DNA of 64,000 nt. Origin: Musa acuminata AAA Group. Taxonomy: Eukaryota; Streptophyta; Magnoliopsida; Zingiberales; Musaceae. The notes beneath the pieces were generated by a model. It had not been told where the DNA came from and made no database searches. It worked only from the letters and a program-made list of their open reading frames with translations. This document shows positions 1 to 11,671 of this stretch, piece by piece. Each line of letters begins with the position of its first letter. Positions within the stretch are counted from its first letter, which is position 1. The stretch spans positions 7,853,501-7,917,500 of the forward strand of contig NC_088340.1 in NCBI RefSeq assembly GCF_036884655.1, in the 5' to 3' direction. The position numbers and the translations under genes are program-made.

Positions 1-384
1 TTTACAGGGACTCTCTGAAATTTCTCTCACAGTAACAATTCAGATCCCAATTCTTCTTTTCCATGTGATGCTTCTCATAAACAGGAACACACTAACCAGA
101 TGAAGCCTCATCCCATGGCTGAGACATGAGACTGTGAAGCACGTTAATACTAGTCTTTCTGTGGTGACCGCAGCAGCAGGAGACAGCTGCAGAATTAGCT
201 CACCACTTCCGAGATGCTCCCAAGCGAAGGCCGCCAATGTCGGCCTCTGGTTGCCGTCTGCGTGCTGCTCTTTGGCCGATCCCTCTCCTGCTTTGTTGCC
301 TGAATCGTCGCAGGAACACGAAGAGCAGCGACGCTGTTAATTGCTTAATCCTACTAAACTCTCTTTGCTTCTTGTCTCTTTCAA
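1..384. other. 3' flank of the PADRE gene, no gene seen
   Basis: This stretch lies downstream of the minus-strand PADRE gene and probably holds its 3' UTR and terminator. The open frames here are short, overlap on both strands and resemble no family I know. Confidence 0.5.
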
Positions 385-944
385 TCATTCTTGTGAAAGG
401 ATTACTGCTGAGCAGAGGCAGATAGAATGTACCTGATGTGCGTCTTCTGAAACCTCCTGCGTTTCCTGTGGAACAGCATCGCAACCCTGATCGTTTCTTC
501 TCTGCTGCTGCTGCTGCCCCTGTTGCTGTTTCCTGATCAGTTCAGCCTGGGTCTTCTTGAGCTTCTCGTGCTTCCTTTGGTTCAGAGCCTTTGTGACCTC
601 TGACCAAGCATCAGAAAGAGCTCACTGTTAGACGGAGGATTGCGGGTTCTCGACGGAGGTACAGACGGGAACAGGGGAAGAACCTTGGGAGGTGATCAGC
701 CGGTAGACTTGGCCGAGCAGGAGCATGTCCTTGGGCTTCAGCAGCCTCACGCGGGTGATCCGGACGTTGCCGCCGCTGCCGTCCTGCTTCTCCTCCGAGA
801 CGTAGAGAGTGACGAGGGCCACGTAGTAGCCTGGGTTACTCTTCATCACGGCCGCCGCGCTCGTCGGCCAGTACAGCCTCTCCACTCTTCCTCCCGGGTG
901 CTGAATCACCGCCGTCGCCGCCTCCGACGCTTGGCAATTCCCCA

Positions 945-945
<1 letters not shown>
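385..945 (-). CDS. DUF4228/PADRE domain protein, two exons, 158 aa
   Basis: The CDS is complement(join(385..599,684..945)). Exon 1 starts MGNCQASEAATAVIQHPGG and runs through the family core (VERLYWPTSAAAVMKSNPGYYVALV, then RLLKPKDMLLLGQVYRLIT). The donor is GT at 683-682 after CAAG and the acceptor AG is at 601-600. Joining them gives QEVTKALNQRKHEKLKKTQAEL, a lysine-rich helix usual after the core, then a glutamine run and an acidic tail ending at TGA 387-385. The MGNC start could be N-myristoylated and palmitoylated (inference). PADRE genes are plant-specific and many respond to biotic or abiotic stress, but their molecular role is unknown. The length matches the family (about 150-180 aa). 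The 5' leader begins with a long GA tract on the coding strand. Confidence 0.88.

Positions 946-948
<3 letters not shown>

Positions 949-986
<38 letters not shown>
949..986. repeat. (TC)19 microsatellite in the PADRE 5' leader
   Basis: A pure TC tract on the plus strand, read as GA in the PADRE mRNA. It ends 3 nt upstream of the ATG at 945-943, so length changes would alter the ribosome's approach to the start codon. Confidence 0.95.
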
Positions 987-991
<5 letters not shown>

Positions 992-1134
992 TGTTAGGGA
1001 AGGGATGTTGAAGAGAAGAAAGCAGCCTTCAAGCAAGTGCAGTTGCCTTCTTCAATGGGATGAAGGTGAGGTAGGACTCAGAACACCGTGATAATATAGT
1101 ACTGTGGATCCTGCACCCAGTGTGTCACTATAAT

Positions 1135-1136
<2 letters not shown>

Positions 1137-1175
<39 letters not shown>
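1137..1175. repeat. (AG)n microsatellite, about 19 units
   Basis: A pure AG tract on the plus strand, 150 bp from and complementary to the (TC)19 tract at 949-986. It lies in the upstream or leader region of the minus-strand PADRE gene. Confidence 0.95.
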
Positions 1176-1178
<3 letters not shown>

Positions 1179-4100
1179 GCCAATCCATGGTTGATGGGCT
1201 ACGCTCCACGTGGCAAGATTTCAGTGGGTGCTGGGCAAGGTAAAGAGCATGGCAGGCATGGTTTACCTTGCAGGTCATGGATGAGGATGAGGGAAGTAGC
1301 CATCATCTACTGCATGCTGTCAGCAACAGCAGCCAGGGGGGATGAGATTCTTCTTGTCATGGGATTGTGGGGGTGCGAGGGGCCACATAACCAAAGAGAA
1401 GATAAGAGACTGAATCATTGATGGAGAAGTAACCTCGTTGCCTTTTCCTTTCCACCAGCGCATGGAATGGGAGTCTTTGGGACAAAAGCTAGTCCCATTC
1501 TGTGATCATGGCCCTCCTGTTACCTCGCGGAGCATCAGATAAACAACAAGTCAGTACCACTAGTTGCCCTCTTACATTGTATAAGCAGTGTTGCTTGCTA
1601 TGGACTTCATTTGATGGAGTTTGGCAAGAGACGTGTATGAGCTCAGGGGCTAATTGAGCCCCATGGTCATAGTGCAGGTTTCCTGTTTGTTCAAATTCAT
1701 CTGTGAATTCAATATTTGGGTGACTGCTCAGCTGATATATGAACTTCCTTTAGCCGTCTTGGAGTTGCGTATTGCATCAAAATCTGTCCATCTGCAGGTT
1801 AGTAGGAGGTGGTAGGGCATGGAAGCATTAAAGATGGAATCAGTTCTATTATGTCAGATTTCTTGTGTAGGCTTCAATCAATAATAAGTTCTTATATGTC
1901 CTAAAAATCAGTCAGCAATAAACCAAGCCCAAAGAGAAAACAACAAATCTATTGGTCGAAGGGTAATGGTGAATTGATAGTTGATCCATCACATTTTCTC
2001 CTCCAAGTTTCATCCTGTTGTTGCTGAGAAAAATATGCACAAAGACAACCACCTTGTTTTGAGTGTGCATCACATCGGCTTAAGGTTTTTTTGGTTCTTG
2101 GTTGCCCAACATTTGTGACATGAAAGCAGTGATTACAGTCCAATGTTCCAAAATAGTGCACCACTTGCACCTATGCTTGATTGATTTATCAAGAGAATCT
2201 AAATTTGTTTAATCTCCATTATTCTAGTTATAGAAAGACTACAGACATAAATGTCAGTAGCAAGTTTTCATGTTAGTTTTTTAGAAGATTTAGATTATGT
2301 ACATCAAAAGAAAGTTTAAAGAAGCTAGTTTGTACAGCCAACATACATATATTTTTTCAGCACATCAACCTGCCAAGTTTCTTTAAACAAAAGCACAGAA
2401 TATGTAAAAAAACTCGAGGATGTGTCATCAACCACCACCTAATTTTAATCTGATGGTGGTCGTGTGATGACATGAGGTAGTCCTCCTTGCACTCGAAGCC
2501 TCTGTCTTTTCCTTCTTTGTATTGTGTATCAGAATAGGGACCATGCAAGGTAAATTAGGCAGTGTGATGTCTCACAACACTGTTTTGTTGAACTGATACA
2601 AGTTATGTAGGTTTTCTCTTCCTTCAAAACAGTCCTCCCCAGTGTCAAGGTCCTTACATCTGGTCCACATGCCCATTAAACGCCATCAAGAGGCCATGTG
2701 AAGTGTTGGGAGTTCTCACATACTCCAATCTCTTTTTTTCCAGACATAAGCCAAGAAATGATGATTACCTGGGGTGCTCATCTCTTCCACAAAGTTCAAA
2801 TAATTTGTCTAGAAAGCAGGCTTAGGATATCCTAAGCATTTTTGTAGCTGGTTTGCTTAACTACAAGCAAGTGGTAGGTCTTTTTGGACCCCTTTTGTCA
2901 TAATTGTCTGGTTGGGAGAATGCAGTCAGGTGCCAGTGTCATCTTGTCCCTTGTATCCTCCAAAGTTGAGAAGAATATAATTCAGATCATGCTTGGGTCC
3001 ACTTCTTATTTCTGATTCAACACTTAATCTGATGCCATCGAATCAAGATGTTCAAATTTCAGATCTTAATCTGCAGAGACCTCATATGTTGTATTCACAT
3101 TTGTGATCAGGGTTTTGCTCTTTGATTAATTGGATTAGGTCTGTCATCGATTTGAATCACATATGAATCTTAGGGTTTAGAAATAAATCTTGTCTCATTA
3201 GGGGACATGAAATATCCTTGAAAAATAGTGTCTGTAAGTTGTCTATGATTTGTGCTAGAGTCAGTTCATTATGTTCTGCACAGTTGCTCTCACCAAGAGC
3301 CAACAGCAAAGAAGTGAATAATGTGAGCATGAGAACAGGGCATCAATGTTTTAGAAAGGGCAAACTTGGAGTGTCAGTAAGCAAAACACCTTCTGATTAC
3401 ATGGTATTGGACCAACTTGATCTGATTACTCTGTCCAAATGCAGCACAAGTACCAACTGTGCCAGGTTCTCAGATATGATTTCTTGTGATGGTCCCAATA
3501 TGAGGCCTTCATGTTCTGAAATTAGTAATGCTCATCTACAGTCCTCTCTCTTTCCTCTCCTCCTTTTTCTTGTTTTCTTTGACTGAGACATGAGTCATGA
3601 TTCATGATGCATTCATTTCTGCAAGTAGTGGCACCTTTTGTGCACTTCAAGCTCCATTATTGCTGGCTTGCAGCTGCCACCAAAAGATTTCTAGTGCAGA
3701 AGTTGGATTTGTGAATGCCACTGGGAAAAACCTTTCTCTGAAAGGAGGATGTTTCAGTGGGTAAAAGATCAATCTCATTAGCTTTGGATTTTGTTGCATA
3801 ATCTAACCACAAGTTTGAATAGTTGGACCACAGACAGGAATACCATTCATTCACTGTTCTGGTTGACAAGTCAATTTCCCTTCACCACTGAGTCCCCACC
3901 ACATGCTCATCTATGAACATGACAAGAATTGAAAGAAACCTAACTGCAAGCACACACCAAGATGTAGATGTAGATGTGGAAGTAGATTAGCTTGTCAACC
4001 TCTCATATCAATCCCATAAACAGGTCTTATTTATTATTGACATTGATGTGTGAATCATCTGTGAGGCTCTCTGTCCTGCCAGGATCACATTAAATGAAAT

Positions 4101-4180
4101 GTGTTCCGCTCATCTCTAAAGTAGTCATTAAAGCTTGCCTCTTAGATAAGTCTAAAGTCTCTTTTCATACTTTAAGGGAA
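1176..4180. other. Intergenic spacer, nothing recognised
   Basis: Moderately AT-rich single-copy-looking DNA. The longest frame (3218-3586 plus, 122 codons) starts at a non-ATG codon, lacks family resemblance and has no neighbouring splice structure. I see no RNA gene or clear promoter. Confidence 0.5.
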
Positions 4181-4182
4181 CA

Positions 4183-4415
4183 TTTCATTTTCTGTAACCT
4201 AATAGTCCACAAACATAAATGTAGAAGATGTTTGATCACTGGTATCATGATGAAGTTAAGATTTACTGGAATGTTGCTTCAAGCTACCATCGTAAATCAA
4301 TTATGGTTTATTTGGAATGTGCAAAATTCATCTTTTTCTTTTTTTTTTAATGAACAGTATCTAAGGCTATTTGGATATTTTATTTTCTGTAACCTAAGAG
4401 TCCACAAAACATAAA
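4183..4415 (+). repeat. Pair of ~36-bp direct repeats, about 195 bp apart
   Basis: A motif beginning with TTTTCTGTAACCTAA and continuing into AGTCCACAAA occurs near 4186-4220 and again near 4380-4415 with few changes. The intervening DNA contains part of the LINE-like remnant, so the repeats may mark a rearrangement of that element. Confidence 0.6.
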
Positions 4416-4620
4416 GGTAATATACTTTGGTTGCAATGGCAAAAGCCACCGGATGGATTAAACTCAACACTGACAGCTCCTCTTTGTTGTAGGAGGAAGG
4501 CCTTCCTTTCATTAATTGAGAGCAATGTACTCAACACTGACAGCTCCTCTTTGTTGTAGGAGGAAGGCCTTCCTTTCATTAATTGAGAGCAATGTTCTCC
4601 TACAATCCCTTTGTAGAACC
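4268..4620 (+). mobile_element. Decayed LINE-type RNase H (RVT_3) remnant
   Basis: Plus-strand translation near 4452-4480 reads GWIKLNTDSSS. This matches the start of the RNase H domain of plant L1-type LINE proteins and related nuclear RVT_3 proteins (typically P..GW(V/I)K(L/V)N.DGS). Upstream, 4270-4330 encodes LLQATIVNQLWFIWNVQN, like the hydrophobic WxxWxxRN stretch that precedes this domain in LINEs. Frames are broken by stops and a shift, so nothing functional remains. It could instead derive from a host RVT_3 gene. The assignment rests on motif recall. Confidence 0.5.
4462..4595 (+). repeat. Perfect 67-bp tandem duplication
   Basis: Positions 4462-4528 and 4529-4595 look identical base for base and abut exactly. 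The copy lies within the LINE RNase H remnant. Identity suggests a recent slippage or unequal exchange event, or an assembly artefact. Confidence 0.9.
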
Positions 4621-6460
4621 CACAAGTTTTAATAAATTTTCTTTTGCAAAAAAGAAAAATGTTGGGATTCATATTTCATACTAAGACTTTGTTCTCAACC
4701 ATCATAATCTGAGCTGATGTTATTTTGCAAATATAGGCATCTGTCTGATCATTTTATTTCTCAGTTGTTCATCGACAAACCGTTTGTCGATACTAACCGA
4801 AAAAATTAGATGACATCATTATCATTAGCAAACTGTCAATGTCATTTGAGATTGTGACCATCATTGAATTCTGATTTATTTGCTTAATCTAATCCAATCT
4901 TTGTTAGTCAAATGGTTGGGCCACTGACAACGATTCCACACATTTGTTTGCTTGACAGATCAGGTGCATCATATGGAATTCCAGTGCCAACCAAGTGAGC
5001 ATGATTGGGAGTTGCCTCATGAAAGGTATTGGAGGACCACTGTCCCAATAGCACCCATCAAGAGGACTACCGCTCCAATCACAGGAAGTTCTCAAACGCA
5101 GCAAATTAACCAGCTCAGATCTGCTCATAGGTTCCATTGGTGACAAGTCATTTAAGGTGCTTTTTAGATCAGAGACTCATCCATGCAGTCTTGATCTTCT
5201 CAAGCTTAACTTGCAAGCAACGTTGAATTGGCAGAATGCATGAGTACAAAGTCAAGCAGGATTTTTCTCTATCAGAAAATAATACACCGTGATGATGTCC
5301 AGAGTCAACAATCATATCCTCCCCAAATCAAATTCATGAGGGAGATGGACTACTCATTCATGTAAAGAGCAGCAGCTCTTCCCAAGTTCTTCAAGATTCT
5401 GGAGAGAGAGTGTGTGTAAGTTCATCTTGCAGTGTCAAATTTTATCTCTGCACAGAACAACATTCACAGGGATTTGTTTGGTTGGTGGATGTCAACATTT
5501 ACAAGTAAATTGCAACTTGCAGAGTAATATGTCATGTACTATCTTTTTGATTCAGATGCATATTTGGAGGATGTCAAGAAAACTTCTACAGATGAATTAA
5601 TATATAAATATTTTATATATTTTAAATATTTGATACTAAATAAAAAATTTAAGAACATTCTAATCCTTTTAAGAAAAAAAAATGATCAAATTAGAGAACC
5701 AAATCGACTGAGGGTTCGGTTCCATTTTTTTTAGTGGGATCGATCGATTTGGTCCGGGTTTTTATACTAATTAGACAAGCAACGAAAAAACAATGATCGT
5801 AATCATGATTTCACGACATGGATTATGTCGCCAATCTAATATTAGATCTCCCCGTTAATGGTCAATCCAGATTCGCGTGCTTTTTGAGACCATAGTGCGA
5901 ACGATCATGGGAATCTATTCCAACAAAGAGTAGGGCTCTAAACACTTTTCTTTCTAAAGATCATTGATCCAACAAAGGTTGATGGACTGAGTGTTTTGGA
6001 CCAAAGGAGTTAGATAAAATATGCAAAATCAAGGGGAAAAGGTTTTGTTCTCAGCATCCAAGTTTTGAGCTCAAGAAAACAACAGAGGCTGGAGAGGATT
6101 CCATGAACTTGGCTCATTATGATGCTCAAGAAAGCTTTAATCTCTACCCCAATCACAGCAAACACTTGATCTAAGAATCAACGGTTTGAGGCTTCAGGAA
6201 GAACAATACTCAAATCCAATGAAAAAAATATAAGCAATCACATCTAGCCAAAAACAAAACTCATGAATTTGATTCCTCAGGAGCAGTATGTTTGGCACTA
6301 ATTTTCCATTACATCTCTTGTGAAGAACAGAAATGTCTATCTCAAATCTTATCCCTGACACTGTCACACAAGCCTAGATTTCAGTAAATCAGACATTAAT
6401 TTAGTAATTAGAGACAACAAATCCTTTCATTAAGATAATACTTTTAATTTGGTGAACTAG
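4621..6460. other. Intergenic spacer, nothing recognised
   Basis: AT-rich DNA with short unrelated frames. Around 5695-5760 there is a stretch of GGTTCGGTTCC/GGTCCGGG character that looks like a repeat end, but I cannot assign it. Confidence 0.4.
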
Positions 6461-6465
6461 ACTCA

Positions 6466-6665
6466 TATCAGTCCTGGACCACACACATTATTTATTTGGT
6501 ATAAACCCTGTAATAGACCATACAAATCAAAATAGAACCATACCAGTACAGAACCAGAATACTGGATGGTACAAACCTGTCTCAAATAGTTTACCTTGTG
6601 TGTCGGATTTACCTGGTCCGCATCCATATTGAATCGTATCGAATGGTATTGCAAACCTAATAACA
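6466..6665 (-). mobile_element. Possible short nonautonomous repeat (MITE-like)
   Basis: This block has repeated GGTATTG / GGTACAAACC / ATACCAGTAC motifs. On the plus strand its right end reads GGTATTGCAAACCT, close to the GGTATTGTAAACCT at the right end of the block at 61601-62245. Shared edge motifs suggest one nonautonomous family. I could not define terminal repeats or a target-site duplication. Confidence 0.3.
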
Positions 6666-7326
6666 AGGAAAAGAAGAATTAAACAATCAGGAAAGAGAGC
6701 TTTGTTCACTGGGGAACTTAGTTCAGACTCTCGGTATGCAGACAATAAATGTCATAACTAAAGAAACTTCCATGCAAGGTAAAGTCTCATACATACCCTG
6801 CAAACCAAAGCTAACTTTTATGGATGTCAGAACAAGAACAGAAAAGATTTTGCATAATTTTCAAAGGAAAATTGGACCTTTAATGACTATTTGCACGTGA
6901 ATGTTCCAACCGAAATATCAAGTTTTTGCTCTGTGTTGAAAGGCAACAGTCAATAGCACACAGTATCTTGAAATAAAATGGACAAGAACAAAAACATTTT
7001 AATCTCAATGTAACCTGTGGCATATGATGATTTGTGCATCGCATGTGATGGAGGACCGAGAGACATTAGCCAAAAATTACTAGTGAAGGTGATGCTTCAA
7101 ACAAGGTAGTAATATCCTACATTAGAGTGATCCATATCAACTATGACATATACAAGTCAAACATGTATCCAAGGAAAACTTTAACAGACAAATTCATCAG
7201 AACACATTAATAGTTTAAGGTTTCTCTTGGGCCGAGAAACAAAGAGAGATCCACTACAAGATGATCCAAGAACTCTCTAAAAGGACAAAGTGAGATGCAC
7301 TGCAAATGTTGTCACATCTATAGACC

Positions 7327-10300
7327 TCAATCTGCTGGAAAGAATTTATTGAGATTTAGTGGCAGCCGGTAGAATTCCTCACTTCTCGGATCCCCCTTGT
7401 AGGATCGGAACTTGTGCCACCAATGAAGCCCCCTGTCCTTTCTTACAGCGCTGTCATGCCTATGGAGACTATTGTCCAAGAAAAATGCCACAAACCCCGC
7501 GACAAATGGCTTCGAAGAGAATATCACATTAATGATATCGTTGAACTAGAGAAAAGAAAGATTATCAATATAATGGCGATGTAAGTTTATGAATGAAAAT
7601 ACAAGAGTTCAAGATGTGAACTATAATAATGTGTACCCATCTTGCTCCGGTGTGGACTGGACCATATCCGGCAACAGAAGTGTATTCATTGAAGTACTGC
7701 GGAACTGACAACCCCATGAAAAAAGAGAATCCTAGGATGAATTTAGTACGGAAGCTGTTAAGATTGCAGAACTGAAGGAAACTAAGACCACCAGCACCTG
7801 CAGATACATTACACCATGAATCCCAAGAACATCTAAAAATGTTTGATAAGTAGATGATTTTGTTACATTGTACATACCAACATATGCGAAAAGAAGACAG
7901 TAAAGAGCCGCAAAAATTGGTGCAGGAATGGATGCAAAAACTGCTCCAAATTTCCCTGCCACAAAGAAAAATGTGATCAGTCAAATTGGTAATGGAACCA
8001 TTTAAACAACTGATCGCATTCCCGCATCATTTCATCCAATTCATTATGGCTCATCATAAAACATATGCATGTTCTAGTGCCATTCTGTGAGGCAATTTTA
8101 AGAGATCAAAAACCTTGAAGTACAGTGCAATTTACTTCATGTTGCAACTTCTCTGGAGTGATTGATAGGTGCTGCAATGCTGGAGGTAATCAGTGACAGG
8201 AGGGGTTATTTGGGTATTAAGGAGAGAAGGGAGAAAACATACAGGAAGAGGGAGCAAGAGCAGAGAGGAATTTATCCACAAGGCTACATTCATGTATTCG
8301 AATAGATATATAATAGATATAAAAAGGAGATATAAAAGGCTACATTCATGTATTCGAATTTATCCAGAAGGTCCACAACCCATTATAATAGATATAAAAA
8401 GGAGAAATATGCTTTTCGACATAGGAAACTATCTATGTATTCGAATTATGATATCGAGTAGAGTGATGATGGATAAACAGTAACAACTAAAAACATTAAA
8501 CTTTATCTTTCCTTCACAAAATAGGATAGCAACCAGACCCACTATGCTAATTCATCCTATTTAGATCTTCATAATCAAGACTCACAAGGTACTAGATTCC
8601 TTTTTGGACAGGTGAAATGAGAAAAATAATGGACTGCTGACAGATGTCGGTCATCTTCACTTTGACCTGATCCACTTTACGAAACTTCAACGCCGATATC
8701 CAATTTCTAAAACTTCGTAGTACGAGTGAGTGTTGACATTAACTGATTATATTGCCAGCTGTACCTACTAGGTCACTCCATATCCAACCGTTCAGCGCAT
8801 CATATAGAACCATATTCCAAGAAGATAAGTTGGCCACTATCAGCTTCACATTCACGGATTTTGGTACAACAAACAAGACAACCGACATCTAACTGCCTTT
8901 GTTATGTACAAACTTTGTGTGGCAGCAGAGAGTCGTGTATCACTGCAGACAAAAGCTCTAGAATGTGAACAGCTTACCAAGAATGGAAAAGAAAATCATG
9001 AATCCTGCAGATATTTGCACAACTCTCCGGCTGCCAACACGTGTCAAAGCCAGTAAACCAGCATTTTCACTGCACACGTGAAATTTAGAGCTTTAGAACA
9101 AAGGAAACATTTTTCTCAGCCCTCATTAGAGCATGCTATAAAAGTTAGATGCAAGACATAATCCTTACACTGACACTGATGTACCATTTGCTGTTCCAAA
9201 TAATCCATCCAACAAGATAGCAATACCCTGAAGTAGTAAATGGTTATGATTTCAGAAACCCAAAAGAAAAGAAAAATAAAACTTCTGCTACTTCAAAGGA
9301 AACAGAGATGAAACTCCCACCTGCCAGCCAATGCCTCGACTGAGAACTGAAGGAGGCACTGGTGTAGCACTTGCATACCTTGCGACTGCCGTAAAAGTGC
9401 CAGTAGACTGTACAATTACAGACATGTTATAAAAGGTAATCAGCCAACTCCACAGTTGTAAACAGTAAGAGAAATGTGTTCCTACCTCTACAAGGGCCAC
9501 AAATGAAGCTGCCATCATTGCAAAAGCTTCACCAGCATCAAAAGTTGGTGCTCCCCATTGAAAGGGATATGGAACTCTTATCCTAAGAATGGAAGTAAAA
9601 TTACAGACAACAAAAGATAAAACTCCAGTCACTAAGGGCACATTTTTATGTCATTATAATATTACTAGCATTCAGTATAAATCTGAAAAACAAGGAAATG
9701 GAAGCTTACCAGGGAGCCCCACCAACAAGTCCAGAACGATCAGTACGGCAATGCAATTGTGTCTTTGGTGGGGCATGCCTGTATGCCCCACCAACTGTAA
9801 GCAGGTATGCATATAGCCACACAATTGTAATTGAAAATATGACAGCAAATCTATCAAATACGGACCTCTCCGAATGTATAGCATGAGGAACGTACTGAAG
9901 ACATAAAAGCAAGCAAACATGATTCCTTTAAGTAATGTATAATTGCGAATGATGTGGATGTATTTGTACAAAACAAATGAATGAATTATGCATTTGGTTG
10001 CATGGTCATTCTTCAGACTGTATCACCTGTGAAAATGTCACTAACAGGATAATCACTGGTAGGCCAACCTCAACACATTTGGCAACCTGCATAGCCATAA
10101 AAAATTAGGTTAGTAGTGAAAATTAAGAGAGAGCATTTATTGGAAGGATCAGAATCTAATAAAAGAAAACCAAGCTTATCATAAGATTCCTTAGGAATGT
10201 CGCATTAATAGAATATCAACATATACTACAAAGTAAATTATTACCCCAGGAAATCCAAGCTCATAGAGCCCAAACCCAGCTAGTGCAACCAGAGGAACCG

Positions 10301-11671
10301 CTGACAGGGGACTTAAATATCTAAACACAATTCAAAAGGACGGGAAAAAAGCACTTAGAATAAACTCACATGATACCACTGGAAATGAATACTAGTATAC
10401 TGACCTCGTCACATTACGCCAAAGACCGCTGAAACCAATAATAATTTGAAGCGTCGAAGCGACAATTAGTGCACCCTGTGTCCCACGCATGATATGCAGG
10501 AATTTCTGCATGAAAAGAACATAAAATTAACTTCTAGAAGAATGAATGCAATAGTGTCAATACAATCAAGGTCTTGTAGCAACCTCATGAGGATCCACGA
10601 TATTGCTGTAACGCCCAGCTAAGATGATTGATATGGTAGGAGCTACGAAAGTATACGACCCTCCCATCACGGCTGGCAAGCAAGTACCGAAGTAGGTTTG
10701 GAGAAGAGTGTTAATACCAGCCAGAAACAGCAATGTCTGGACCACCCTCGCTTTCTCATCCTAGAACAGGGCAAAGAGAATCAGATGTTAACATAAACAA
10801 AATCAAATTAGGCACCAATTGTAAAATTAACCTAAACAACGCTTTAGTTTGAACAAGAGATTCTTCTTTCTGTGTGTGTAAATTCTCACATTTCCTCCCC
10901 CCATCTGAGGAACAAGCGCAGTGGGGATGAGAACAGTGGTTCCCAGAACGACCAGGTAATGTTGGAAACCAAGAAGAATAGCTTCAGCTGCATCAACAAA
11001 ACAAAATTGAGATCAGGTAACTATTCTCACATTGGATCATTTTTATTGAGGATAAGAGAAGAAAGATCATGCACCATATTGCAAGTAGGAGATAATAAGC
11101 ACAGTTGTAGGAACAAAATTACAGTTTTCTTTTTTTTTTTCTTCATGGCAGGAATTATGAACTGTAAAGCAAAAACAAGAAGGATGAAAGCAGAGACAGA
11201 TGATCCAAAATTAAGCTTTTGCACATCGAATGGGAAAAAAGGATCATCACGGAATCTTTTGTGAGAAAATTTACACAATTCACCCACGACACAAAAAAGG
11301 ATTCTACAAAGGATCTTATAAAATATGGAAAAATCAGAGAAGACTAGGCATAAATTGAAGAATAGTGAACAACAGAAACACAGCCTGCTAATAGAAGTTA
11401 CAAAAATGATTAAAACAGGCACAAGAGCGGTGGCCAAAAAAAGCATCAAAATGGTGTGGGGAAATAGCATTGAAGCACGGGATAAAAAACTCAAGGTTAG
11501 CACTAAGTGAATGAATCAACATAAGACGAGGAAAAATAAGAAAGATAGAAATGTGAACGACTTACGCCAAGGAGGAGGACTAGTGATGCAGAAGGAAACA
11601 TTGGGCAACTGGTCCTTCACGGGGTGCGGCACCAACTCCTCCTGCTTCGGTGGCGGCGCTGGTCCGGCCAT
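7327..11671 (-). CDS. NAT: Nucleobase-ascorbate transporter (NAT/NCS2), 14 exons, 531 aa
   Basis: Exons on the minus strand are 11671-11566, 10987-10890, 10760-10584, 10505-10405, 10320-10245, 10086-10027, 9894-9710, 9582-9486, 9407-9321, 9227-9169, 9069-8978, 7955-7878, 7797-7637 and 7545-7327. All have GT-AG junctions and the phases close to 1596 nt. The product starts MAGPAPPPKQEELVPHPVKD and ends NLNKFFPAD, and resembles Arabidopsis NAT6-like proteins along its whole length. Visible signatures are the QH pair in GFQHYLV (about residues 44-45) and the NAT motif ENAGLLALTRVG (about 350-361), which line the substrate site in UraA/UapA relatives. Such proteins are 12-14-helix plasma-membrane symporters for purines, uracil or related compounds; ascorbate transport is not established for most plant members. 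Intron 11 (8977-7956) is the longest, about 1.0 kb. No broken frame was found. Confidence 0.93.
8245..8470. repeat. Short degenerate repeats inside NAT intron 11
   Basis: GGCTACATTCATGTATTCGA occurs at 8282 and again at 8338. ATAATAGATATAAAAAGGAG follows each copy, and a further TATGTATTCGAATTATG lies near 8434. The pattern is a local duplication with a unit of about 56-68 bp. Its origin is unknown. Confidence 0.7.

Noticed and set aside
3218..3586. 122-codon plus frame
   Set aside because: Non-ATG start, no family resemblance, no flanking gene structure.
11027..11503. 158-codon minus frame between NAT exons 1 and 2
   Set aside because: Lies in the intron, starts at a non-conserved position, hydrophobic composition comes from T-rich intron sequence, and it matches nothing.
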